Made by a program: the position numbers and the translations under genes | NCBI GenBank assembly: GCA_003116975.1 | Contig: BGKB01000194.1 | Span: 62,001-126,000, forward strand | Source of the DNA: Aurantiochytrium sp. KH105 | Taxonomy: Eukaryota; Sar; Bigyra; Thraustochytrida; Thraustochytriidae | DNA length: 64,000 bases | Direction: 5' to 3' | The notes under the pieces: generated by a model | What the model was told of the DNA's origin: nothing | What the model saw: the letters and a program-made list of their open reading frames with translations, nothing else | Database searches by the model: none | In this document: piece after piece, positions 1 to 9,641 of the stretch | Layout: each line of letters starts with the position of its first letter | How positions within the stretch are numbered: position 1 is the first letter of the stretch

Positions 1-275
1 GCATTGCCTTCGCTTTCCGCTACAGCTTCGCGCGCCGCAGCAAATCAATCTACCCCCTCCTTCTTCCCTCCTTCCCTTCCCTTTCTTTCGATCGTACATA
101 ACCTCTGTAACGTGCGCAACCCCAAAAGCGGGTGGCCACCACTCGCCGATTGAATGATGCAGAAGCAGCAGAACTGCTGGTCCTGGTCGAGCGCTCGCTT
201 GGGAGCAGGCGGCGTGCGCGGGGCGCAGAGCGAAAGGAGATCGAGGTCGCGCAGATAGACAAAGGCCGCGCAAGG

Positions 276-1994
276 ATGGCGGACGTTGCCGCGCCCGCGC
301 AGGGCGTGTGCTGCGTTTGCGGCGTGTCGATGGTCGCGAACCGCATCAACACGTGCGCGCAGTGCTTGCAGACGAACCACGACGTGACCGCAGAGCTGGC
401 CAAGAACGGCGTGCTCATGAAGTGCAAGGGATGCGAGAGATATCAAAAGCCGCAGACGGGCTGGATTTACTGCGCGCCCGAGAGCAAGGGCCTGCTGGCG
501 CTCTGTCTGAAGAAAATCAAGGGCCTCAGCAAGGTCCACCTCGTCGACGCCTCCTTCATCTGGACCGAGGAACACTCGAAGCGCATCAAGGTCAAGCTCG
601 TGGTTCAAGACGAAATCGCGCGGCAGGTCAAGCTGCAGCAGGCCTGCGTCGTCGAGTTCGTCGTTCAAAACAAAATGTGCGAAGACTGCCACATGCAGGA
701 GGCCAGCGTGACGTGGAATTCCGTTGTGCAGCTGCGGCAAAAGGTCGAGCACAAGCGAACCTTCTTGTACCTAGAGCAGCTCATTCTCAAGCACCAGCTC
801 GACTCACGGACCGTGCGCGTCGAGCCTATGCCCGACGGCGTCGACTTTTACTTTGCTGCGCGCAACGACGCCGTGCGCTTTCTCGACTTTGTCGAGACGG
901 TGGTGCCCGTGCGCTACAAGACGAGCAAAAAGATCATCTCGCAGGATCTCAAGAGCAACATTGCCATTCACAACTTTACCTATTCTACGGAGATTGTGCC
1001 CATCTGTCGTGATGATGCCATCTGTCTGCCGCGAAGCATGGCGCAAAAGCTCGGCTCCATCTCGCAGTTCGTGCTGTGCCAAGCTGTTACAAATGTCATG
1101 CGTTTCATTGACCCTGTGTCGTGCCAGGTGGCCGAGCTTTCAGGGGAGCGCTACTTTCAGCAGCCTTTCCGTGCGGTGCTTTCCTCGCAGCGTCTCGTTC
1201 CATTTGTTGTGCTCGACGTGCAACTGCAGGAAATGCCAGCTTTGAAGGACGACGTGGAGGAAGAGAACGACGGCGATGACGAGGATGAGGCTGACGCCCA
1301 GGCAAAGGTTGGCGGCAAGCGTCGGCGCCGGCAAAAGGGTCGCGGCAAGAAAAAGACCCGCGGCACGGGCAAGCTTGCCAACTCATTGCTCAGCGTCTCG
1401 GGTGCCAACCTCAGCGCTTCGCATCGCATCGCTCTAGTCGAAGTTGCCCGGGAAGACGACTTTGGCGTTAATGACAATCGGTTCTTTGTCAACACGCATC
1501 TCGGCTACCTGCTCAAGCCCGGCGACATGGCGCTTGGCTATGACATGCGCACAGTCAATTTGAATGATGAGATCACCGATGAGCTCGCAGACAAGGACGG
1601 TATTCCAGACATTGTCCTTGTGCGGAAGCACTACCCCAAGTGGCGCAAAAACGCAGCCAAGCGCCGCAAGTGGAAGCTCAAGTCCATGGTTCTCGACGGC
1701 AAGGGCGATGCTGGCTTTGGCGTCGTTTCCACTGACGAGAACCACGCCGCCCTCGAGCGCGATCGCGAGATGTTTATGCGCGACATCGAAGAGGACGCAG
1801 AGTTCCGTGCCAAGATGAACATTTACAAGGACGATCGTCCCGCAAAGGATCGCGCCACCACCGACAAGCTCGACGACGATGACGACGATGACGATATCGA
1901 GGACGACGCGCCTATTATCGGGGTCGAGTCCATGCTCGACGAGATGAAGCTTTCGGCGCCCGCCAACAAGGATGATGACGCCGAGTCCCTGTAA
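276..1994 (+). CDS. NMD3: 60S ribosomal export adaptor NMD3
   Basis: The 572-residue product matches NMD3, the adaptor that carries the nascent 60S subunit through the nuclear pore by recruiting CRM1. The N-terminus shows the family's paired zinc-binding cysteines (CCVC, CAQC, CKGC and, further on, CEDCH), followed by the conserved core. After the core come a Lys/Arg-rich insert near residues 345-370 and an Asp-rich tail. The tail holds VESMLDEMKL, which looks like the leucine-rich nuclear export signal at the C-terminus of other NMD3 proteins. The frame opens further upstream at a GTG (132), but the ATG at 276 gives the family-typical start MADVAAPAQG just before the first CxxC. Length is slightly above the usual 500-520 residues because of the insert and acidic tail. 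The stop codon overlaps a consensus 5' splice site; see the optional intron feature. Confidence 0.96.
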   Translation: MADVAAPAQGVCCVCGVSMVANRINTCAQCLQTNHDVTAELAKNGVLMKCKGCERYQKPQTGWIYCAPESKGLLALCLKKIKGLSKVHLVDASFIWTEEHSKRIKVKLVVQDEIARQVKLQQACVVEFVVQNKMCEDCHMQEASVTWNSVVQLRQKVEHKRTFLYLEQLILKHQLDSRTVRVEPMPDGVDFYFAARNDAVRFLDFVETVVPVRYKTSKKIISQDLKSNIAIHNFTYSTEIVPICRDDAICLPRSMAQKLGSISQFVLCQAVTNVMRFIDPVSCQVAELSGERYFQQPFRAVLSSQRLVPFVVLDVQLQEMPALKDDVEEENDGDDEDEADAQAKVGGKRRRRQKGRGKKKTRGTGKLANSLLSVSGANLSASHRIALVEVAREDDFGVNDNRFFVNTHLGYLLKPGDMALGYDMRTVNLNDEITDELADKDGIPDIVLVRKHYPKWRKNAAKRRKWKLKSMVLDGKGDAGFGVVSTDENHAALERDREMFMRDIEEDAEFRAKMNIYKDDRPAKDRATTDKLDDDDDDDDIEDDAPIIGVESMLDEMKLSAPANKDDDAESL

Positions 1995-2039
1995 GTACCA
2001 TTATGATGCTGCATTCTTTTTTTTGTTTTTCACTTGCAG
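1991..2039 (+). other. Optional intron overlapping the NMD3 stop codon
   Basis: GTAAGT at 1991 is a consensus donor. A long T-rich tract ending CACTTGCAG at 2039 is a strong acceptor, giving a 49-base intron. The TAA stop of NMD3 (1992-1994) lies inside it. Removing it would keep the frame open to the TAG at 2164-2166 and add about 42 mostly hydrophobic residues. The unspliced end already resembles known NMD3 C-termini, so splicing here, if real, is probably alternative. No branch-site consensus is obvious. Confidence 0.45.
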
Positions 2040-2581
2040 AGCAAGCGACGACATCTTTTCTCGATCTCTGCCAATGCTCATGCTGTGCCAACATTTTTGG
2101 CTTTCGCTGTTAGCTTTCTTGCTCCGCCTCCAAAAAAAACAAATTCCTGTAGTAGTCTGTTTGTAGGGCGCACAAAAAAAGAAAGAAAGAAAGAAGACTC
2201 CGTTTTCGGGTGCTTGACATTCTGCATCATTCCTTCGTTGCATAACATGCGATCAATCATTCCTCTACCTTCGGCAGCGGCCTTCGTTTGGCATCTTTCC
2301 ACCTCCTTGATCTCCGTCATGATCATTCACGGCGACATCTTCGTGGAGGCCTGGTAGCCTATGTGTGTCTGCCATGTTGATCGATGTTGGCAGGTTTGGA
2401 GTGGCTGCTGTCGTTGTTGCGGCGTGAGCAAATCAGCTTTGCTCGACGCTCGACTGCAGCGGCCGCGCGGGACGCGAGGCGCCGTCGCCAGGGTCAACAG
2501 CGTTCCCCGCGAGCGAGGCGCGCGCACGCGGCCCGCACGTAGCGTGAAGCGGCGGGCTCCGGGCGTCGGCAGTGGCCAACC

Positions 2582-3117
2582 ATGGTGCGTGGCTCTGAGA
2601 ACGAAATGGGCCTCACGGCTTGCGGCGAGGCAGCAGGCGCGCGGACACGCACGCGGGCAGGCGCGCGGACACGCATGCAGGCATGCAGGCATGCAGACAA
2701 GCAGGCAAAGAAGGCGGCGCAAATGACAAAGACTGACGGAAAGAGATGAACGCGTATGTTTTGGTCGAACAAACACACAGGCAGCAATTCAGAATCCGAA
2801 ACCCTTCTTGACCGAGATGGTCGGCAAGGAGGTCATTGTCAAACTCAAGTGGGGGGTACGTTTGCATGGCAATTAGGCGCTGCGAGCTGAGGCCGATCGA
2901 TTTACTAACTCACACGCAATTTGCATGTTGTTTTCCGCAGCACGAGTACAAGGGTTATCTTGTCAGCTTTGACAGCTACTTTAACCTGCAGCTGAGCGGC
3001 ACCCAGGAGTTTCTCAATGGCGCCTTTGAGGGCAGCATCGGGGAGGTGCTTATTCGCACCAACAATGTGTTATATGTCCGAAAGGTTCCAGAAGATGACG
3101 GCGCCGCGGCAGCATAG
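2582..3117 (+). CDS. SNRPF: Small nuclear ribonucleoprotein F (SmF), three exons
   Basis: SmF is one of the seven Sm proteins that form the ring on U1, U2, U4 and U5 snRNA. I read three exons: 2582-2584 (only the ATG), 2781-2855 and 2941-3117. The spliced product is 84 residues and begins [19 protein letters not shown]. This aligns without a gap to the usual SmF N-terminus, where NPKPFL also begins at residue 6. The Sm1 motif ([21 protein letters not shown]) and the Sm2 motif ([14 protein letters not shown]) are both present, and the C-terminus is acidic. Known SmF proteins are about 86 residues. The first intron is inferred from the donor GTGCGT directly after an ATG in good context (CCAACCATGG) and the acceptor CACACAG. 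The second intron is supported by the protein match and a perfect branch site. Confidence 0.88.
2585..2780 (+). other. SNRPF intron 1, immediately after the start codon
   Basis: The 196-base intron starts GTGCGT directly after ATG and ends ACACACAG. A CTGAC branch-like element lies at 2733-2737. Its middle (about 2637-2706) is a degenerate tandem array of GCAGGCGCGCGGACAC and GCAGGCAT units. Confidence 0.7.
2856..2940 (+). other. SNRPF intron 2
   Basis: This 85-base intron runs from GTACGT to TTTTCCGCAG. A textbook TACTAAC branch site lies at 2903-2909, about 30 bases before the acceptor. It interrupts the Sm1 motif between the glycine of KLKWG and HEYKG. Reading through it would hit an in-frame TAG. 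Confidence 0.9.
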
Positions 3118-4899
3118 TTTCTTTGTCTAGATTTATATCCTCTGACGCATTTCCATTTCTTGCTTGCCTGCTTTCTTTGCTTCTTGGCGCTTCATTGTCA
3201 TGGACACCTCAAGCGGTCATTGAAACCTTCTCCTCTGCAATTTGACTTCGCGTGCTATTGTGGAATCACGAAAAGCACTCATTTCTTGCGGTATGTTCAT
3301 CTTGCCAGTTGGTTGGGGCTAGGCCCTGCAGTCTTTACCAGCATAGCACGTGCAGAGCAAACCAACTCACAGTCAGTCAACTTGGTCACCCGCAAGGAGC
3401 GTTCTGGTGAGCGGATCTGCATTCCGTGCCTGGACGCCGTGGCGCCGCGCTTGGTCCCAGTCTAGCGCTCCTGTTCTTGGATGGGACCCAGGGTCGGTCC
3501 ATCTGACTCGTGCTAATTCCACTCCACCAGTATTCCACTTCAATTTGGCGTGCAGACTTCCCCAAAGCGAGTGACCTCTGGCTGTCTATCTATCGTGTGG
3601 ACATGACAAGGTGGCCTATCTTGTAAAAAAAATGGTTCGGAGCTTGGACATGGGCCGCCGGCCGGCCCAACTTGAAGGTGGTGAAACGCTCCTTTCCTTT
3701 TTTCCTTCTTTTTGCCGTTTCTGCATCTTCCGCCATCGACTGCGCTGCGACAGCTACATGGACGAGCGCATTGACGCGTCAATTTGAGTCGCCACCGTGT
3801 CCGACATGTCTTGTGCGGTCTCGTCGGCAGCAGCAGCAGCAGCAGCAGCAGCTCTCCTAGTCGATGGCTCGGATCATGTCATTATTTTCTCCAAAGAAGC
3901 CTCCGTCACCACACCACCCCGCTTTCTCTTGCGCAACCAGGCAAGCATACCTTCGCGCGATCTGCACTGGCAATCGTTCCGGACCGTTGCTTCTCGACGG
4001 TATCCGTCCATCCCGCGAGGTGGAATGGCCATGCATGCATGCAGTGAGTGCAGCTTCGGCCACACACGAAGGCCCGGCTTGTCGTGGATTTTGATTCTTG
4101 TTCTCGTTCTTATTGTCGATCATGACGAAGGCTACAGCTGTTCCTGGGTCCTCTTTTGCCTGCAGCAGCAGCGCGGTGCTCTTGTTCTCGGTCCTCTTCT
4201 TGCCGAACAGCATGACATCTTCTTCCTCCTCGACGACACTCCTCGTCGTCCTTCTCCTTGCTCCTGGGACGCCTTTCCCGCTCTTCATCTTCATCCTGCT
4301 CCTCGTCATCACCCTCCCGTTCCCCATCTTGCGCACGTCATCACACCCAAGTCCTCCTCCTCCTCCTCCTCCTCCTCCTCGACACGAACTCGCTCGCGTC
4401 CCCCTCCTCCAGCGCGGCCGCGTCGTCGCGCTCGTCGAGCTCCAAGACGTTGCGCACGAACACCCACTCTATTATACCATGCGAGCAAGCGTCGCGAGCA
4501 AGCAAGCAGACTGATTGACCCACCCGGCGCAGCAGCAGTCTTCGTTCGAGAGGGCGAGCGGCCGCGGCACGTCCGCAGCGCTCGCTGCGCGGCTCTTGCG
4601 CGCGGGCCGAGGCGAGCAGCGCTGCGCGGCTCTCGCGCGCGGAGCGGGAGCGCGGCCCCGAGCGGCGGCGCGAGCGAGCGCGGCGCGGAGCGGGCCGTCG
4701 CCGCGCGAGATCGGCGCGAGGACGAGCGAAATCGAGGCGAAACCGCGGCGCCGAGCAGCGCAGAAAGAAGCGCGACCCCGCGCGCGCCGGGCGGGCGAAG
4801 GAGCGCGGCGCGGCGCGGCGCGGCGCGGCGGGCAGCAGGCGCGGCGGAGCTGGCGCAGCTGGCGGCCTGGCGCTGGCGCGCGGCGCCGAGGGAGGCGAG
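3118..4899. other. Spacer between SNRPF and the Hippo-like kinase
   Basis: I see no convincing gene in these 1.8 kb. The first part is the SNRPF 3' region. The middle has a (CAG) run (3827-3852) and a (TCC) run (4352-4380). From about 4550 the sequence is very GC-rich, with CGCGG/GGCGC runs up to the kinase ATG, probably its promoter and 5' UTR. Long open frames here on both strands come from GC and GA bias. Confidence 0.6.
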
Positions 4900-7467
4900 A
4901 TGCTGCAGCTGCTCGGCCTGCGCAGGAAAAAGTCGGCGACGGCCAACTCTGCCGCCACGGCCGCCGCCAAGCAGGAGCAGCAGCAGCAGCAGGAGCAGCA
5001 GCAGAAGCAGCAAGAGCAACGGCAAGAGGTCCGAGCTGGAGCCTCGGGCGCTGAAAAGGTCGAGGAAAGCAGCGCGAAGAACTCCAGTCCTCGCGATGAC
5101 AAAGTTCTCCAGGGCGACCTCAACGGCACCCCCGAGGTCGCAGTGCCGACCGGGAACAAGGAGATTGACCAGGCTGTCGAGGAAAAGGCGCGCCGGCTAG
5201 ATGACGACGATGATCGCGATGGCGGCGACAACGTCGACGATGATGCTGGCGTTCCCGCGCTTCTGACCAAGGCCGCCGCTGATCCCGAGGAACCCAAGCA
5301 AGAAAAGCCAGATGTGCGCGAGACGAATGATGAAAACGAAAAGAATGCCCAAAGTGGCGGTGGTGGTGGTGGTGGTGGTGGCGATCAAGTTGTACAAAGC
5401 GCCAGAGAAAACAAGGACGAGGAGAAAAAGGACGAAGAGGAGGGGGAGACCGGAAATCCTACCAATCATGAGACCCGAAATTCCCTCGTGGGTTCCGAGG
5501 AACCCGACCAACAGATGGCTGCAAGTCAGACGGCCGAAGAAGCCAAGGATGCCACGCTTCCCCGCAACGTCAGCAAGGACGACAAGGAGGAAGCACGTCC
5601 GCGCGCATCGTCGTATGCCTCTGCAGTGCGCAAGAATTTGTCCCCTGGCGCTGGTGCTGACGATGGCAATGGCAAGGCCGCGGAGACCGCAGGCGCCGAG
5701 GGAGTTGATGCCAAGGACGCCGAGGCAGCAGAGTCACCGGCAAATCATGGAACTGTGGACTTTTCGACGCTCGAGGTACAGCTTGGCGCGAGCAATGACC
5801 TGGCCACCAAAGACTCCAGCGCGTCAGAGGATCTGTTCGGAACGCTTCCCATCAACTTGAATGGCGATTTGCACGCCAAGTACGATGAGCTGGCAGAGTC
5901 GCAAAAGACTGGCGCGCAGGGCGCGGGCGCCGGAGACGCTTCGTCGCCTTCGAAATGGCGTGAATCAACAAACATGCACGATCCTGAAGAGTTGTATGAG
6001 CTGTTATCAGAGCTGGGCGAAGGGTCATACGGATCAGTGTTCAAAGCAAGGCACAAGCCATCGGGGCGCATGTGTGCCGTCAAGATCGTCCCGACCGAAT
6101 CCGAAGATACCGAGGAGCTGCGCAAGGAGATTGACTACCTTAAAAAGGGCAAGCACGACTTTGTCGTGGGCTACCATGGAAGCTACCAGCAGGAGGGCCT
6201 CATCTGGATCATTATGGACCTCTGCGAGGCCGGAAGCGTCAGCGACCTCATGCGTGCTACGCGGTCGACCCTGTCCGAGGCTGAGATCCGCGGCATTGCG
6301 GTGTGCATGCTCTTGGGTCTGCGCCACTTGCACGATCAGCGCATGATCCACCGCGACATCAAGGCCGGAAACATTTTGCTCACCAATGATGGCATTGCCA
6401 AATTGGCGGATTTTGGCGTCTCCAAACAGCTGAGTACGATCCAGTCCAAGGCAGACACAACGATTGGAACGCCCTTTTGGATGGCGCCTGAAGTGATTCA
6501 AGACGGCAGGTACAAGACGAACGCGGATGTGTGGAGCCTGGGCATTACGCTCATCGAGATGGCCGAGGGCGAGCCGCCGTTCACAAATTTGCACCCGATG
6601 CGCGCGCTCTTTGTGATTCCGAAAAAGCCACCAGCGACCTTTAAGGACCCGGAGCAGTGGTCGCCTGAAATGAATGACTTTTTGGCACAGTGTCTCATCA
6701 AGGAACCGAGTCTGCGCAAATCCTGTGCGGAGCTCCTGCAGCATCCATTTGTCAGGGATGTGGCCAAGGAGCTTGAGGCTGCGTGCAAGGCCGGGACTTT
6801 GCACGCGACCTCGGTGGCGCAAACGCTGTCTGGCCTCGTCAACGAGTGTCTGCCCATCATTGAGCGTCGTCGTAAAGAGCGCGAGCAGAGTGCCGAGCGC
6901 TCCGACGACACCGGTGTCGACGGTTCCGTGGCCGGCACCGTGAAGATGGCCGGCAACACTGCCAAGCTCAAGTCTGGCACTATTGCTGGCACTGTGGCGC
7001 TGCCGCGAGGCGGGGTTGATTCGACAGTGCGCATGAACGATACTTTTCGCGTCCCGAGTGGAACGCTTGCCGAGACGGGCGGCGACGGCACTGTTGCAAT
7101 TGACGAGCAGGCCTTTATGAACTACTTTAAGAGCACTGCAAAGGCCTCGGACGTGGACGCTGCAGGCGATGGGCCTGGTCAGGGTGACACGCTTCGCTTC
7201 GATAAGGATATGCTCGACCGTACGGTCAAGCTCGGTGCCTCTCCAGCTGGTTGCTCCGACACAATCCGCTTGAGTCCGGATGCGCTCAAGCTCGCTGGTC
7301 TTGGCGCAGGCAGCACGGACACGGTGCGCCTCGGTGGGGGGCGCAAGACGGTCAAAATGTCTGGGACCTTGTGCGAAAGTACGCTAAACACCGCCGCGGA
7401 GCACGCCCAGGGTGACGGCGACGGCGGCGATGATGATGATGCCTCGAACTTTATGAAGTATTTTTGA
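4900..7467 (+). CDS. STE20-family kinase of the MST/Hippo type
   Basis: The 855-residue protein has a long, low-complexity, acidic N-terminal half (Gln-rich at 25-45, Gly run near 155-163). A complete Ser/Thr kinase domain follows at about 365-625: glycine loop GEGSYGSV near 374, VAIK-type lysine K395, HRDIKAGN with catalytic D486, DFG at D504, and activation segment TTIGTPFWMAPE. This is the germinal-centre-kinase/MST signature. MST/Hippo kinases phosphorylate NDR/LATS kinases together with MOB1. The C-terminal tail holds about seven [DGSR]-T-[VIL]-[KR]-[MLF] motifs (680-817) and two F-M-x-Y-F motifs (739-743 and the last residues, 851-855). MST1/2 linkers also have phospho-Thr-Met sites that dock MOB1, and an F-L-x-Y-F segment. 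I do not see a C-terminal SARAH domain, so SAV/RASSF-type dimerisation is doubtful. The start ATG follows GGAGGCGAG. Confidence 0.9.
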   Translation: MLQLLGLRRKKSATANSAATAAAKQEQQQQQEQQQKQQEQRQEVRAGASGAEKVEESSAKNSSPRDDKVLQGDLNGTPEVAVPTGNKEIDQAVEEKARRLDDDDDRDGGDNVDDDAGVPALLTKAAADPEEPKQEKPDVRETNDENEKNAQSGGGGGGGGGDQVVQSARENKDEEKKDEEEGETGNPTNHETRNSLVGSEEPDQQMAASQTAEEAKDATLPRNVSKDDKEEARPRASSYASAVRKNLSPGAGADDGNGKAAETAGAEGVDAKDAEAAESPANHGTVDFSTLEVQLGASNDLATKDSSASEDLFGTLPINLNGDLHAKYDELAESQKTGAQGAGAGDASSPSKWRESTNMHDPEELYELLSELGEGSYGSVFKARHKPSGRMCAVKIVPTESEDTEELRKEIDYLKKGKHDFVVGYHGSYQQEGLIWIIMDLCEAGSVSDLMRATRSTLSEAEIRGIAVCMLLGLRHLHDQRMIHRDIKAGNILLTNDGIAKLADFGVSKQLSTIQSKADTTIGTPFWMAPEVIQDGRYKTNADVWSLGITLIEMAEGEPPFTNLHPMRALFVIPKKPPATFKDPEQWSPEMNDFLAQCLIKEPSLRKSCAELLQHPFVRDVAKELEAACKAGTLHATSVAQTLSGLVNECLPIIERRRKEREQSAERSDDTGVDGSVAGTVKMAGNTAKLKSGTIAGTVALPRGGVDSTVRMNDTFRVPSGTLAETGGDGTVAIDEQAFMNYFKSTAKASDVDAAGDGPGQGDTLRFDKDMLDRTVKLGASPAGCSDTIRLSPDALKLAGLGAGSTDTVRLGGGRKTVKMSGTLCESTLNTAAEHAQGDGDGGDDDDASNFMKYF

Positions 7468-7725
7468 ACGAGTTTTTTTTTTGTTGGCTGTGTCCATCCA
7501 TCCCTCTTGAAGCTGTTCGGTGGCAATGTCACAGGGAATAATTGCATTGTTAGGAGGAGAAGACCAATCTTGCAAGCGGCACAAGCGACACGGGCGGCGG
7601 GAAACGACTGGAGACGCGGCCTTCTAGCAAGTAGTTGGTTTTTCCTTGCTCCGTGGCGCCATAGGCTACGCACATTTCCGAGAGAAAGCATACTGGTACG
7701 TATCAAGATACACAATTTCCTTAGA
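7468..7725. other. Convergent 3' spacer, kinase / dioxygenase
   Basis: This spacer of about 260 bases lies between two genes that end toward each other. It begins with a T-rich run after the kinase stop. I see no further structure. Confidence 0.6.
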
Positions 7726-8844
7726 TTAGGCGGACACCGGCGGGCTCACATCGCTGAAAGCCTGCTTTGACAGCTCCTGATTCCAGCTGTAGTAGACGTC
7801 GACCGACTTCATCAAAAAGTCGCCAAAGGTTTGGCCCTGTTCGAGCCAGCGAACACCCAGCGCAGGGACTTCCTTGGAGGCGGAATCCACGACAGTCTGG
7901 CGCGTGATGCCCTCTGGCGATGTCAAGGCAAAGTCGGGCTTGGTATCAATAAAGACTGGAAGCGACACTCGTGCTACGCGACGGCCCTCGACCACGGCGC
8001 CGCGCACATAGTGGGGTGTCGCCTGCACAACACTGCCCGTGATAACCTGCACACATTCGCCAATTTGAACAGCCATGCAGTCCTTAGGAATTACAACGTG
8101 ATGCTCGACACCCGCGCGGTCGATCACATAGAGTCCAGCGGCCGGGTCCGGATTCTCGATAGTATTGCCTTCGTCGTCCAAATAGATTTCACCAGCGAGC
8201 GCAGTGAGAAAGCCGGAGTCGTTGTGGACTCCGATCCACGAGTCTCGCTGGCCCCGAGACTTTTCCTCGTCCGTCAACGGGTAATAGTAAAGCAGGCGCC
8301 CCTTGGCCTTATCAGTCTCGGCAATGAGCTTGCCTAGATCCAGGTTGTAGTTTGGCAGTTGCGTCGCAGCGAGCTCATCGATCCGCTTGCCAACAGCAGC
8401 GGTAGTCTGCCGCATAATTCGCCCCACGCTCTTGAGCGAGTTTTCAAAGCCTGGAAGATCCTCCTCGCTCGGCCACACGTTGCACGGGTAAGAAAGGGGC
8501 CATTTGGCGCAATCTTCGGCGGTGCCCGGCACGTCAACGAGCGGGTTGAAGAAAAAGGACGCTTTGGCAAGATCTGGCTTGTCGCCAATTTTCTCTTTGC
8601 CACGAGACCATCCTGCCTGGTACATGCTCTCCACGTCCACGAGGGAATCAAGAACTTTGTCTCCTGCATGTGCGAGCGCATGGCCCTGAGGCAGAGCCGC
8701 GTCGCGGGCCTCGACGAAGCCCGGCACGTTGCGGATGGCGAGGACCCCGAGGCCGTCCGCACCATATGCTTCTTCGATCAACGCCTTTACATCCTGGTCT
8801 TTGTCCACCAGCGCCTCGTAGTCGATCACCACCAGCTCGGGCAT
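7726..8844 (-). CDS. 2-oxoglutarate/Fe(II)-dependent dioxygenase, isopenicillin-N-synthase-like
   Basis: The 372-residue product has the N-terminal DIOX_N-type region and the double-stranded beta-helix core of the plant/fungal 2OG oxygenase superfamily. Iron ligands are H207 and D209 (VHNDSG) and H278 (TPHYV). R292 in RVS is the 2-oxoglutarate-binding arginine. Members hydroxylate or desaturate small molecules; the substrate cannot be deduced here. The HxD motif is HND followed by S, where many members have H-T/C-D followed by another residue; the spacing is normal. There is no targeting signal, so it is probably cytosolic. The frame extends upstream only to a TTG; the ATG at 8844 (AAAAAGATGCCC) gives MPELVVIDYEAL, a typical start for the family. 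Confidence 0.88.
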   Translation of the reverse strand: MPELVVIDYEALVDKDQDVKALIEEAYGADGLGVLAIRNVPGFVEARDAALPQGHALAHAGDKVLDSLVDVESMYQAGWSRGKEKIGDKPDLAKASFFFNPLVDVPGTAEDCAKWPLSYPCNVWPSEEDLPGFENSLKSVGRIMRQTTAAVGKRIDELAATQLPNYNLDLGKLIAETDKAKGRLLYYYPLTDEEKSRGQRDSWIGVHNDSGFLTALAGEIYLDDEGNTIENPDPAAGLYVIDRAGVEHHVVIPKDCMAVQIGECVQVITGSVVQATPHYVRGAVVEGRRVARVSLPVFIDTKPDFALTSPEGITRQTVVDSASKEVPALGVRWLEQGQTFGDFLMKSVDVYYSWNQELSKQAFSDVSPPVSA

Positions 8845-8923
8845 CTTTTTCTTCTGCTGGACGCTGGTTTGCTCGCGTCTTTGCGTCAAGTTGACTGTTT
8901 GCTGGTATGTGTGCAATGGTTGT

Positions 8924-8958
<35 letters not shown>
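8924..8958. repeat. (CTTG)n microsatellite
   Basis: About eight tandem CTTG units lie 80-115 bases upstream of the dioxygenase start codon, in its presumed promoter or 5' UTR. Confidence 0.9.
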
Positions 8959-8959
<1 letters not shown>

Positions 8960-9467
8960 TTGCTTGTCTATTCGCCACGGCCGACAACCAACTACGGCCG
9001 CAAACCTGGCTCAGCTCCCTCGATCGGGTTCTGCCGCGGCGCCAGGCTGCTCACTGTTAGTGAACGAGCGCGCGAGCGCAGGAACGAACGGCCGGGCCGG
9101 AAGAAGAATGAGACAGTTTTAGCCGGAAGTCTTTGCTCCGGCAGCAGCCTCGCGGCCAGCACAGACGGGCGAGCGACTCCGCTGCCGCTCAGTCCTGTGT
9201 CTCACGCACGCACACACACACGCTGCACTTGCACTGCCCTGCCTGCACTGCCCTGCGCTCCACGCGGCGCCTCGATATCCTGCCAGGGCGGAAGATGCTT
9301 TGGCCTCCTCGTCGTCGTCGCCGTGCTCGCCTTCCTCGTCGCGACTCCGGGGCCGGGGCCGGGCGCAGCCCACCTGGACGCACGCAGACGCGCGCGAGCG
9401 GCAGCGCGTCCGTCGCCGCGTCCTTGACCGCCGTGAGCGCAGTAGATCGGCGCTGCCTGTTGGTCGC

Positions 9468-9493
9468 TGGCTGGCTGGCTCGCTTGCTTGCTC

Positions 9494-9524
<31 letters not shown>

Positions 9525-9537
9525 TGCTTGCTTGCCT
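9468..9537. repeat. Degenerate (CTGG)/(CTTG)/(TGCTTG) array
   Basis: Tandem CTGG units grade into CTTG and CTCG units, interrupted by TG. The unit is related to the array at 8924. Confidence 0.85.
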
Positions 9538-9641
9538 AGCTGCCAGAAGCCGCGGCGGGCAGAGGAGGCGGCGGGAACGCGCCTGACCAAAACGCCAGCA
9601 AGGCACGCGCCGCTGGTCCGGGCGCCGAGCGGCCGGGGTCG

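Noticed and set aside
132-275. N-terminal extension of NMD3 from a GTG.
   Set aside because: The extension is not conserved and starts with a non-ATG codon; the ATG at 276 fits the family start.
3797-5297. Long overlapping frames on both strands (plus 3797-5200, minus 4309-5025 and 4341-5297), including an acidic stretch VLELDERDDAAALEEGDASEF on the minus strand.
   Set aside because: All cross CAG, TCC and CGCGG runs, change character abruptly, and show Arg/Ala/Glu composition expected of GC/GA-rich DNA. Two stops in a row separate the acidic blocks on the minus strand and no splice pair joins them in frame.
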